From JBKPIY01 sp046730475 (GTDB taxonomy: Bacteria; Actinomycetota; Thermoleophilia; Solirubrobacterales; 70-9): DNA of 10,198 nucleotides. This document shows positions 1 through 6,972 of the stretch, piece after piece. The notes below the pieces were generated by a model. The model worked only from the letters and a program-made list of their open reading frames with translations. It ran no database searches and was not told the origin of the DNA. A program made the position numbers and the translations under genes. Location of the stretch: positions 1-10,198 of the forward strand of contig JBKPIY010000080.1 in the NCBI GenBank assembly GCA_046730475.1, given 5' to 3'. Positions within the stretch are counted from its first letter, which is position 1. The number at the start of each line of letters is the position of its first letter.

Positions 1-793
1 CGGCGGGCCTGCGGATCGCGTCGTAGAGGTCGGGCCCGCCGGGCAGGGCGCCGATGATCCCGTGAAGCCAGCCGAAGGTGACCTGGCCTCCGCGCAGGTA
101 GCTCGTCCGCTCGGGCCGCAGCCCGAGATCCCGCAGCCTCGCGAGCAGAGCCGGGGCCGGGACGTGGACGAGGTGACGAGGGAGATCGAGCGCGAACCAG
201 CGATCGCCGAAGGCTCGAGCCTGAAGGCTGGCGAGGTTCGGCATCGCGACCACGAGCAGGCCACCTGGTAGCAGCAGGCTCGCCCCGTGCTCGAGCGCCG
301 CCCCCGCCTCCCGGAGATGCTCGAGCGAGTGCCAGAAGACGATCGCCGCCCACCGGTCCTTCACCTCGGTCACGTCCAGCTCCCAGACATCGTCGCGAAC
401 CGACCGCCGCTCGAGGCCGATCGCGTGGCGGCCGCTTGCGGCGAGGGCATCGAGCAGGGCTCCGTCCCCGGCGCCGACGTCGAGGATTCGGCCCGGCGGG
501 GCAATCCGGGCGAGCCGGCGAGCGAGCCGGCCGCGCGTATGGGTGAGAAGCCGGTCGCCCAAGCCCGAGAAGCGACCGCCCGCCGGCCGGTACCAGGAGC
601 CGTAGGCGCCCTCAAGCTCCGCTTCGGAGGGCGGCGGCCATGTGGTATGCGCCCCGCACCCGGTGCACGGCAGCCGGCCCTCCGGGTGAGCCGAGCCGGA
701 TTCGAGCGCCTGTCCGCACCAGTCGCACGCGGGCCGGGCCCGGGCGCCGGGCGCGTCGGCTGTCGTCCGGGTGTTGGACTCGGGGCCGAGCAC
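1..793 (-). CDS. Zinc-ribbon class I SAM-dependent methyltransferase (3' end beyond window)
   Basis: This reading frame runs from a GTG at 793 to the left edge with no stop, giving about 264 visible residues. Cysteines C23, C26, C43 and C46 form two CxxC pairs typical of a zinc ribbon. A Rossmann methyltransferase fold follows: motif I ILDVGAGDG at residues 103-111, then WAAIVFWHSLEHL and a later LLLPGGLLVVAMPN segment. A conserved-looking RWFALDLPRHLVH stretch follows. It should transfer a methyl group from S-adenosylmethionine, but the substrate cannot be read from the sequence. Its place beside polysaccharide export genes suggests a sugar or glycan intermediate. The GTG start is the only conventional start I found in frame ahead of the zinc ribbon, and no good Shine-Dalgarno precedes it, so the exact start is uncertain. 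The gene is head to head with the flippase, 58 bases apart. Confidence 0.85.
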   Translation of the reverse strand, partial: MLGPESNTRTTADAPGARARPACDWCGQALESGSAHPEGRLPCTGCGAHTTWPPPSEAELEGAYGSWYRPAGGRFSGLGDRLLTHTRGRLARRLARIAPPGRILDVGAGDGALLDALAASGRHAIGLERRSVRDDVWELDVTEVKDRWAAIVFWHSLEHLREAGAALEHGASLLLPGGLLVVAMPNLASLQARAFGDRWFALDLPRHLVHVPAPALLARLRDLGLRPERTSYLRGGQVTFGWLHGIIGALPGGPDLYDAIRRPA

Positions 794-851
794 AGCTGAC
801 GCATGGGTAGCACGATCTGCTCGCCATGGCGCCGCCGCTAGCCTGTCGCGG

Positions 852-2264
852 GTGTCGGCACCTGACGCCGTCCAGGCCCCGGTCGGGGCGGCCCCCGGGC
901 CGCCTCGCGAGTTCCGGTCGGGGGCGCTGCTGGCATCGCTTGCCCTCGTCTTCTCCTTCTGCGCCCTCGGTCTGAACAGCATCTCGATCGCTCGGATCGA
1001 GGGGGCGGGCGGCGCTGGGCTGATCGCCCTCTCGACGCAGTTCATCTTCCTCGCCACCTTGGTCGCGGGGGCGGGCCTGCGTACGAGCGTCACCTATCGA
1101 GTCGGCGCCAGGCTCTGGTCTCCGCGCAGCGCCGTGCGGGGGGCGCTCGTCGCCTCGCTCATTCTCGGGGCGCTGGGCGCCGTCCTCGGGATGGGGGCCT
1201 ACGCGCTGATGCGCGACGGCGCGCTCAGCGAGTTCAGCGTCCCGATGGCCGCCGCGCTGATGGCGGCGCTGCCGTTCGCGCTCGCCTGGTGGATCCTGCC
1301 GGCCGTTCCCCTCGCCTGCGACCGGTTCGAGGAGTACGCGCTCCTCACCGGCGCGGGCCCAGCGTCCGTGCTCCTGCTCTGCCCCGCACTCGCTCTCCTC
1401 GCCGGGCGGACCGGCGCCGTGGTTGGCTTCGCCGCTGGCTGGACGCTCGGTGGGCTCTTCGTCACCGCGCGGGCCCTTCGCTACGCCCGCCGTCCCGAGG
1501 CCGGGAGGGGGCCCGACCGGCGGTTGCGCGAGGCCGGGGGCTTCGGCGCCCGCGCCTGGGTGAACGATCTTTTCCAGCTCGTCAACCTGCGGCCCGATCT
1601 GTTCATCCTCAGCGCCTACTACGGGGCCGCGGACACCGGCGTCTACGCGGTCACCGTCTCGATCACCTCGTTCGTCTGGATCGTCAGCCAGCCGCTCGCC
1701 TCGGTGGTGCTGCCGCGGAGCGCAAGCGCGGTAGCGATCGACCCGAGCCTGCCTCCTGACGTTCCCGCCTCCTCGCAGGTCTCCGCGGTGCGACATTCGG
1801 TGCTCGTCTCCCTCGCCGCCACGGTCGCGGTCATCCCCATCCTCGCGATCGCCCCACTCGTCTGGGGACCGGGGTTCGATCGCACCCTCGAGCTGGGGCT
1901 GATCCTGGTCCCCGGTGTGGCGCTGCTCGGCGTCGGCAGGGTGATGGTGGCCGCCTTCACCGGGCGCGGCGCCGCCAACCAGGCCCTGCTGGTGGGTCTG
2001 GTCAGCTTCCCTCTCACCCTGGTCGCCTTTCTGCTGGTGATCCCCGATCACGGTCAGACCGGGGCGGCAATCGTCTCATGCTGCTCCTATGTGGCCGCCT
2101 CCCTGCTGGCCGCCTCCCTCTTCTTCCGGTCGACGCGCATCCCCCTGACGGCGGCCCTGGTCCCCCGCGCGAGCGACCTGCGCGATTACGCCGATCTCGC
2201 CCGCCGGGCGCGGGCGGCGCTGAGGGGGGCGACTTCACTGCGAAGCAGTAGCCTGGGCAGCTGA
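852..2264 (+). CDS. Polysaccharide flippase, Wzx/MATE-like multipass membrane protein
   Basis: The protein has 470 residues if it starts at the GTG at 852. About 11 to 12 hydrophobic membrane segments are spread over its length, beginning near residue 24 (ALLASLALVFSFCALGLNS) and ending near the C-terminus (SYVAASLLAASLFF). The central segment containing NLRPDLFILSAYYGAADTGVY is the characteristic second-half repeat of oligosaccharide flippases of the MOP superfamily (Wzx, MurJ and relatives). Such proteins move undecaprenyl-linked sugars across the cytoplasmic membrane. The frame is also open from a GTG at 771, but that start would overlap the divergent methyltransferase and adds a low-complexity tail, so 852 is preferred. 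Neither start has a convincing Shine-Dalgarno. The ABC ATPase gene begins 13 bases after the stop, suggesting one transcript. The transported lipid-linked sugar is unknown. Confidence 0.82.
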   Translation: MSAPDAVQAPVGAAPGPPREFRSGALLASLALVFSFCALGLNSISIARIEGAGGAGLIALSTQFIFLATLVAGAGLRTSVTYRVGARLWSPRSAVRGALVASLILGALGAVLGMGAYALMRDGALSEFSVPMAAALMAALPFALAWWILPAVPLACDRFEEYALLTGAGPASVLLLCPALALLAGRTGAVVGFAAGWTLGGLFVTARALRYARRPEAGRGPDRRLREAGGFGARAWVNDLFQLVNLRPDLFILSAYYGAADTGVYAVTVSITSFVWIVSQPLASVVLPRSASAVAIDPSLPPDVPASSQVSAVRHSVLVSLAATVAVIPILAIAPLVWGPGFDRTLELGLILVPGVALLGVGRVMVAAFTGRGAANQALLVGLVSFPLTLVAFLLVIPDHGQTGAAIVSCCSYVAASLLAASLFFRSTRIPLTAALVPRASDLRDYADLARRARAALRGATSLRSSSLGS

Positions 2265-2277
2265 GCCGGCGCCGCCG

Positions 2278-3615
2278 GTGGAACGCATCACACCTTTGAC
2301 CTTGGCGAGCCGGATATCGATCGACGAAGCACGCGAGCGGGCCGATGTCCCGCCCGCGCCGGATGCCGGCGACCGGCCCGTCGTGATCGAGGCGCGCGCG
2401 GTCGACAAGACCTTCAGGATCCCCACCCATCGGATCGACTCGTTCAAGGAGCGGGCGGTGCATCCGTTCGCACGTCCCGAGTACCGGGTGCTTCGCGCCC
2501 TACGCGGAGTGTCGTTCGATGTCGGCCGGGGCGAGTTCTTCGGGATCGTCGGGCGAAACGGGTCCGGCAAGAGCACTCTGCTGAAGATCCTCGCCAGCAT
2601 CTATCGCTCCGACTCCGGCACGATCAGGATGGCGGGGCGGCCCGCGCCCTTCATCGAGCTGGGGGTCGGGTTCAACCCTGATCTGACGGCCCGGGAGAAC
2701 GTCGTCCTCAACGGGGTGATGATGGGCCTCTCCCAGCGGGAGGCGCGGCGCCGGCTGGAGGCGGTGCTCGAGTTCGCCGAGTTGCGGGAGTTCGTCGACC
2801 TGAAGCTGAAGAACTACTCCTCCGGGATGCTGGTCCGCCTCGCGTTCTCGGTGATGATCCAGGCCGAGGCGGAGATCCTCCTGATCGACGAGGTGCTCGC
2901 GGTGGGCGACGCCGCCTTTCAGCAGAAGTGCCGGGACGTGTTCCGCGAGATGCGCGACAGCGACCGGACCGTGGTGCTCGTCACCCACGACATGACGACC
3001 GTGCAGACCTACTGCCATCGCGCCATGCTGCTCGACGATGGTGAGGTCAGCTACCTCGGGGACCCCGAGGAGGCCGGGCGCCGATATCTGAGGCTGAACT
3101 TCGGGAAGCGCCCGATATCCATCGGCCGCGACCGGCCGCCGGTCTCTGTGGTCCCGGACCTTCACGCGAAGGTCGTCGACGCCTGGCTCGAGAATGCGCG
3201 TGGCGAGCGAATCAGCAACGTCGAAGTCGGCGAGCCGATCCGGCTGCGCGCGGTTGTCGAGGCCCGGCGCGATCTGATCGGCCCGGAGTTCCAGCTCGAG
3301 TTCAACAACGCCGATCGCGTTCAGGTCTTTGGCCTGCGCCAGGCGCTCACCGCCCAGGACGGCGGGCAGAGCCGGGTCGAGGCGGGGCAGCGCGTCCGGG
3401 TCAGCGCCACCGCCGAGAACCGCCTGATGCCGGGCCGCTACTCCGTCGTCTGTTGGGTGGGGGCGTCGCGGGACGGCCCGGAGAAGGGGACGCAGGCGAT
3501 GAAGCTCCTCGAGTTCGTGGTCTTCGGGGTCACGGGCGGCCCCGGGATCGTCTCGATGCCCGGGGAGGTCGGGCTGGAGATCGAGGCTGTCCTCGCGGAC
3601 CGGAGACGGCGGTGA
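2278..3615 (+). CDS. wzt: Polysaccharide ABC exporter ATPase with C-terminal Wzt-type glycan-binding domain
   Basis: The 445-residue protein powers export of a finished polysaccharide or similar glycan. The ABC domain covers roughly residues 38-275: Walker A GRNGSGKST at 92-100, the signature YSSGM at 180-184, Walker B LIDE at 202-205 followed by VLAVGD, and the switch histidine H237 in VTHD. From about residue 290 to 440 there is a beta-rich extension (QLEFNNADRVQVFG, then ENRLMPGRYSVVCWV, then LLEFVVFG) that matches the Wzt C-terminal domain. In E. coli O8/O9a that domain binds the methylated or phosphorylated end of the O-antigen. The length fits two-domain Wzt proteins rather than the short teichoic-acid TagH or KpsT type. 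The first 38 residues precede the usual ABC start, and no Shine-Dalgarno is seen before the GTG at 2278, so the start could lie further in. The last 4 bases overlap the permease start. Confidence 0.93.
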   Translation: MERITPLTLASRISIDEARERADVPPAPDAGDRPVVIEARAVDKTFRIPTHRIDSFKERAVHPFARPEYRVLRALRGVSFDVGRGEFFGIVGRNGSGKSTLLKILASIYRSDSGTIRMAGRPAPFIELGVGFNPDLTARENVVLNGVMMGLSQREARRRLEAVLEFAELREFVDLKLKNYSSGMLVRLAFSVMIQAEAEILLIDEVLAVGDAAFQQKCRDVFREMRDSDRTVVLVTHDMTTVQTYCHRAMLLDDGEVSYLGDPEEAGRRYLRLNFGKRPISIGRDRPPVSVVPDLHAKVVDAWLENARGERISNVEVGEPIRLRAVVEARRDLIGPEFQLEFNNADRVQVFGLRQALTAQDGGQSRVEAGQRVRVSATAENRLMPGRYSVVCWVGASRDGPEKGTQAMKLLEFVVFGVTGGPGIVSMPGEVGLEIEAVLADRRRR

Positions 3616-4457
3616 GCGGCGAGGCCGGGCTGGAGCTCCGGGAGGTGAGTGGGCCGTCCGCCCTGGGTGGCGGCTGGAAGCGGTTCAGCGAGCTCCTCTA
3701 CCTGATCTCGGTTACCGAGTTCAAGAAGACCTACTTCGGCACGGTGCTCGGGTACCTCTGGTCGCTGCTCAGGCCGCTGATGCTGTTCGCCGTGTTGCTC
3801 TTCGTATTCACGAAGATCTTCCGGCTCGGTTCGCAGGTCCCGCACTACCCGGTGCTGCTCCTGTTCAACATCGTCCTCTTCGGGTTCTTCGGGGAGGCGA
3901 CGCAGGCAGCCGTCACCTCGGTGGTCAGCCAGGAGGGGATCGTGCGCAAGACCCAGTTCCCGCGCCTCGTGATCCCGCTGGCGGTGGTGGTGACGAGCCT
4001 TTTCAATCTCGGGGTGAACCTGATCGTGGTCCTGATCTTCATCCTCGCGTACGGGGTCGCTCCGACCTGGACCTGGTTCCTGTTCCCATTTGTCGTCTCG
4101 GCCCTGTTCGTCTACGCGACGGCGGTGGCGCTGATCCTCTCCTCCCTGTACGTGCGGTTCCGCGATACGGCGATCATCTGGGCCGTGGTCGCCACCGCCC
4201 TCTTCTACGCAACCCCCGTCCTCTATCCCCTCGAGTCCGTTCCAAGCGCCTACCGCGACCTGGTCCTGGTCAACCCCCTCACCCCCATGTTCGAGCAGGC
4301 GCGTCGTTGGGTCATCGATCCCAACGCCCCCGGGGCGGTGAGCGCCGCTGGCGGCTGGTCGCATCTGCTGGCGCCGATCGCGGTGTTCGTCGCCGTCTGC
4401 GCGCTCGGGGTCTGGATCTTCAACCGCGAGGCCCCGCGCGTAGCCGAGGAGCTGTGA
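3612..4457 (+). CDS. wzm: ABC-2 type polysaccharide export permease (Wzm/TagG family)
   Basis: This 281-residue protein is the membrane channel partner of the ATPase encoded just upstream. Six hydrophobic segments are visible: LGYLWSLLRPLMLFAVLLF, VLLLFNIVLFGFFGEAT, VVVTSLFNLGVNLIVVLIF, FVVSALFVYATAVALILSS, IIWAVVATALFYATPVLYPL and APIAVFVAVCALGVWIF. Family hallmarks include the amphipathic entry YLISVTEFKKTYFGTVLGYL, the IVRKTQFPRLVIP loop, YVRFRD after the fourth segment and the VNPLTPMFEQAR loop. The GTG start overlaps the ATPase stop as GTGA. A GGAG sits at 3602-3605, six bases ahead, which supports this start over the longer open frame beginning at 3453. The overlap implies translational coupling and equal dosage of the two subunits. 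Its stop is 4 bases from the stop of the convergent methyltransferase. Confidence 0.93.
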   Translation: MSGEAGLELREVSGPSALGGGWKRFSELLYLISVTEFKKTYFGTVLGYLWSLLRPLMLFAVLLFVFTKIFRLGSQVPHYPVLLLFNIVLFGFFGEATQAAVTSVVSQEGIVRKTQFPRLVIPLAVVVTSLFNLGVNLIVVLIFILAYGVAPTWTWFLFPFVVSALFVYATAVALILSSLYVRFRDTAIIWAVVATALFYATPVLYPLESVPSAYRDLVLVNPLTPMFEQARRWVIDPNAPGAVSAAGGWSHLLAPIAVFVAVCALGVWIFNREAPRVAEEL

Positions 4458-4461
4458 CCGC

Positions 4462-5124
4462 TCAGTCCCCGCGCCGGGCGAAGGCCCACACCTGGACGGC
4501 GAGATCCGGCTCGTTCCGAAGCGAGTGCCACCAGCGATAGGCGGGCCAGCGGTCGAAGTTCCCGATCACGCAATCGCGGTTGCCCCAGGATCCCACCTCG
4601 TCCACCTGGAGCCCGATCTGCTCGAGCATGGTGCGAAGGCCGCGGGGGGTGAAGCGCCAATAGTCGCGCATGCCGTAGGCCGGCAGCTCGTGGACCCTGA
4701 CCAGGAACGGCGTGGAGACGATCACGTGTCCGCCGGGGGCGCAGAGCTGGCGCAGATTGGCCGCGGCGAGGAAGGGATCCGGCACGTGCTCGAGCACCTG
4801 CTCGCAGATCACCACGTCGAAGCGCCCCGGCTCGGAGACCGGCGCACAGAGGTCGAACTCTGGCTGCATCAGGCTGGTGTACTCCCGCCACGGGCGATCG
4901 GCGTGGGTGGCGCCGCTGATCTCGGCGGCCCTGAGGTGAGGCGGGGAGAGGGAGTCGATCCGGGCGTCGACGGCGCCGTTCAAGGCGATGCGCTGCCACT
5001 GGTCCAGTGGCGAGGACGCCTCCGGGAGGCGCAGGCGATCGCCGAGGCGGCGGGTCCGCCGCGCCGCGCCGCGAAGCCTCGCCGCCGCCGGTCGGAGAAG
5101 GGCGCGGCGCCGAGAGGCGCTCAG
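4462..5124 (-). CDS. Small methyltransferase of the type-11 family, probable CTG start
   Basis: A Rossmann methyltransferase half is clear: RFDVVICEQVLEHVPDP, then APGGHVIVSTPFLVRVHELP, then MRDYWRFTPRGLRTML, ending with GSWGNRDCVIGNFDRW and WHSLRNEPDLAVQVWAFARR. The usual glycine-rich SAM motif I is replaced by AAEISGATH, as I recall for a group of polysaccharide-cluster methyltransferases. The first conventional start is a TTG at 4983 (173 residues), which has no Shine-Dalgarno and would cut off a coding-like stretch, PLDQWQRIALNGAVDARIDS. The frame is open upstream with no ATG, GTG or TTG. A CTG at 5124-5122 overlaps the stop of the glycosyltransferase (CTGA) and follows GGAAGGGG by five bases, giving 220 residues. 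The extra N-terminus is arginine-rich. The substrate is unknown. Coupling to the glycosyltransferase suggests it methylates the sugar that enzyme adds, or a neighbouring one. Confidence 0.8.
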   Translation of the reverse strand: MSASRRRALLRPAAARLRGAARRTRRLGDRLRLPEASSPLDQWQRIALNGAVDARIDSLSPPHLRAAEISGATHADRPWREYTSLMQPEFDLCAPVSEPGRFDVVICEQVLEHVPDPFLAAANLRQLCAPGGHVIVSTPFLVRVHELPAYGMRDYWRFTPRGLRTMLEQIGLQVDEVGSWGNRDCVIGNFDRWPAYRWWHSLRNEPDLAVQVWAFARRGD

Positions 5125-6005
5125 AAGAGCCCCTTCCAGCTCTCAGGTATTCGCTCGAGGACGATGTGGATGCCCTCGTCCTCGAAACCGCTGTCCTCGT
5201 AGAACCAGCGCTCGAACTCGCCGTTCTCGACCGTGCGGTTGTAACTCGCCCAGCCCGCCCTCAGGTCGCGGTCGTTCCACTCCCGGCGGCTCCGTAGGCG
5301 GTGGCGTTCGCGGCAGACCTCGAAGTCCATCCGATGCAGATGGATCAAACGAAGGTCCGGGTCATAGTTGAACTCCTCGTCGGCTTTCTTGTGGAAGCCC
5401 GGCTTCCATGACATCGCCGTGGTCGCGAGCGCCGGCTTGTCGTAGGCGTCGTTGGCGAACCAGTAGCCGCGTTGGTCAAGGATCGGGCGGCTCAGGTCGT
5501 ACGGCCCCTCCCGATCGACGAGATGGAGGACCTCATAGCCGACGCAGTTCACGAACCACTCGGCGAACTCGTCGATGTAATCGCCCAGCGTTCCCCACTC
5601 CGGCGTTGGAGCGATGATCTCATCGACGTCGGTGACGAGGACGATGTCGTAACTGTCCAGCAGCTCATGCTGCAAGCGCTCGATCGTGCGAACCATCCAG
5701 GTGTGGTCGACGCAGTCGTGGTGAACCGGGATCCGAACGAAGCCGCTGCCATCGGTCGAGCCATCCGTGGAGTCGTTGTCGAGCAGGTAGATGTCCTCGG
5801 GAGCGAAGAAGCGGGAGTAGTAGCGGAGCCAGATCGGCAGGAACACGGGCTCGTTGTGCACCATCGTGATGACCGCGCGCCGCTTGTCGGGGCCGAGACG
5901 CCGGAGCCTTCGCCGATGGCTTCTGTCTCGCCTGATCGGATCCCAAAACACGCCGATCGGGTGCTCGGGGTTCTCGTGGACCTCGGGAATCCTCGCTCGC
6001 CGCAT
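5121..6005 (-). CDS. GT2-like glycosyltransferase (Glyco_tranf_2_4 / GT92-type)
   Basis: The 294-residue soluble protein has a GT-A nucleotide-sugar fold. VITMVHNE at residues 45-52 opens the fold, LLDNDSTDGST at 74-84 is the family's second motif, and VTDVDEI at 124-130 carries the DxD motif (D126, D128) that holds the metal and sugar nucleotide. A later HLHRMDF segment and an acidic aromatic C-terminus complete it. I see no membrane segment or signal peptide, so it probably acts in the cytoplasm on a lipid-linked acceptor. The donor and linkage cannot be told. The ATG at 6005 has no recognisable Shine-Dalgarno, and it lies 27 bases after the stop of the FkbM gene, so cotranscription is likely. 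Its own stop overlaps the presumed CTG start of the next gene by 4 bases. Confidence 0.85.
   Translation of the reverse strand: MRRARIPEVHENPEHPIGVFWDPIRRDRSHRRRLRRLGPDKRRAVITMVHNEPVFLPIWLRYYSRFFAPEDIYLLDNDSTDGSTDGSGFVRIPVHHDCVDHTWMVRTIERLQHELLDSYDIVLVTDVDEIIAPTPEWGTLGDYIDEFAEWFVNCVGYEVLHLVDREGPYDLSRPILDQRGYWFANDAYDKPALATTAMSWKPGFHKKADEEFNYDPDLRLIHLHRMDFEVCRERHRLRSRREWNDRDLRAGWASYNRTVENGEFERWFYEDSGFEDEGIHIVLERIPESWKGLF
5130..5137 (-). promoter_or_regulatory. Ribosome binding site supporting the CTG start
   Basis: On the minus strand GGAAGGGG lies inside the last codons of the upstream glycosyltransferase and ends five bases before the CTG at 5124-5122. It is the best Shine-Dalgarno-like sequence in this minus-strand group and has no other obvious start to serve. 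It argues for initiation at the CTG rather than at the TTG 141 bases downstream. Confidence 0.55.
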
Positions 6006-6032
6006 GAACCGTGGATCGTAGGGATGCCCCAG

Positions 6033-6806
6033 CTATCGACTGGCGTACAAGATGTGGATGGGCGTGCCGATCATGGTGGGATCCTGGTCGACAGTGACGT
6101 CGAAGCCGCGGCGCGCGAGCTCTGCACTCAGTTCCGATCGCTGACGCCGTTCCAAATGGACTTCCGCTACCACCTGGCGGATCGCCGGCCAGTCGGCCTC
6201 TTCGACCCCCGCGAGAACGTCGACCTCCGCCTTCTCGACGTCGATCTTCAGGAGGTCGACCCGCTCGATCGACTCGGAGCGGAGCACCTCCGAGATCGTT
6301 CGCAGCTCGCAGGGCAGGATCTCGATCCGGTATCGGTCTTTGAGGCGGGCCTGCGCTTCCACCTCGGAGAAGCCGAGGTTGAGGAGCGATCTGTGGACCA
6401 CCGCGCGATCGGCGGCCGGGTCCGCGTAGAGCCCTGACATCGCCCAATCCTCCGGGTAGTAGACGATCTCCGTCCCCCTGGAGCGAGACGAGAGCCCGTA
6501 CGGGTGAGCGACGCAGACTGCGAACTGGCTGAGGTTCTCGCGCAGCTGGTTGAAGATCGGCGCCACGGGCTCGAAGCTGTGGACGGTTCCGGCACCGCAC
6601 TCGACCGCGAAGAAGGCAGCGGCGACGCCGACGTTCGCGCCCACGTCCAGGACCGTGTCTCCCTCATGGACGGCGATTCCGTGACGGAGGTAGATCCGGG
6701 ACTCGACGATCTCGCGGAGCTGATACCAGAGCTGGGGCGGATCGGGATGGCGCAGGGCCCGCTTCAGGATCTCCATCGTCTCGCCACGCTTGACCGGCTC
6801 GGCCAC
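6033..6806 (-). CDS. FkbM-family SAM-dependent methyltransferase
   Basis: The 257-residue protein matches the FkbM family. Motif I VLDVGANVG is at residues 52-60, the acidic ribose-binding residue falls in HSFEP (E79), and the hallmark DLLKIDVEKAEVDVLAG is at 184-200, followed by VVAEVHLERR. FkbM relatives methylate hydroxyl groups on macrolides, sugars and glycolipids. In a polysaccharide locus a sugar O-methyltransferase is the likeliest role. The GTG at 6806 is the first start. An ATG at 6776 (MEILKRALRHPDPP) is a plausible alternative with ten fewer residues, and neither has a strong Shine-Dalgarno. The sequence between motif I and the DVEKAE motif is somewhat long (WAMSGLYADPAADRAVVHRS region), as in FkbM proteins with an inserted helix. 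It is the first gene of a three-gene group with the glycosyltransferase and small methyltransferase. Confidence 0.9.
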   Translation of the reverse strand: MAEPVKRGETMEILKRALRHPDPPQLWYQLREIVESRIYLRHGIAVHEGDTVLDVGANVGVAAAFFAVECGAGTVHSFEPVAPIFNQLRENLSQFAVCVAHPYGLSSRSRGTEIVYYPEDWAMSGLYADPAADRAVVHRSLLNLGFSEVEAQARLKDRYRIEILPCELRTISEVLRSESIERVDLLKIDVEKAEVDVLAGVEEADWPAIRQVVAEVHLERRQRSELSAELARRGFDVTVDQDPTMIGTPIHILYASR

Positions 6807-6948
6807 TGGGCTAGGCCAAATCGCCGAGCTTCCGGATGCTCGGCCACGGGCGCGGGGGCCGGATGAGGATCAAGATCGGAACGTAGATGCCGTTACAGCC
6901 CGCCAGCGCGGTGGGGACGCGCGTGTAGTGTCGGCGCACGCGAGCGCG

Positions 6949-6954
6949 ATCATA
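6949..6954 (-). promoter_or_regulatory. Possible -10 box for the FkbM gene group
   Basis: Within the 166-base gap between the SRPBCC gene and the FkbM gene, the minus strand carries TATGAT, one base off the sigma-70 consensus and conspicuous in such GC-rich DNA. No good -35 hexamer is seen 16 to 18 bases upstream. If used, transcription would start near 6942, leaving a leader of about 135 bases before the FkbM start. The rest of the gap holds only a 42-codon open frame (6939-6811), which is discussed as a finding. Confidence 0.25.
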
Positions 6955-6972
6955 TCGAGCGCGCCCTCAGGC

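Noticed and set aside
774..811. Promoter with TTGGAC at 774-779
   Set aside because: No acceptable -10 hexamer lies 16 to 19 bases downstream; the nearest candidate is too far away.
612..2051. Long minus-strand open frame of 479 codons opposite the flippase gene
   Set aside because: Its product is a low-complexity run of charged residues, Gly and Pro with no fold signal, and it covers both the flippase and the methyltransferase start. The plus-strand frame has clear membrane segments and family motifs. This is a GC-driven shadow.
3453..3611. N-terminal extension of the permease frame back to 3453
   Set aside because: It lies inside the Wzt C-terminal domain coding region, is Gly/Arg-rich, and the GTG at 3612 has a good Shine-Dalgarno and the typical 4-base overlap.
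5472..6437. Plus-strand open frame of 321 codons opposite the glycosyltransferase and FkbM genes
   Set aside because: It spans two well-supported minus-strand genes and their junction and has no recognisable motif.
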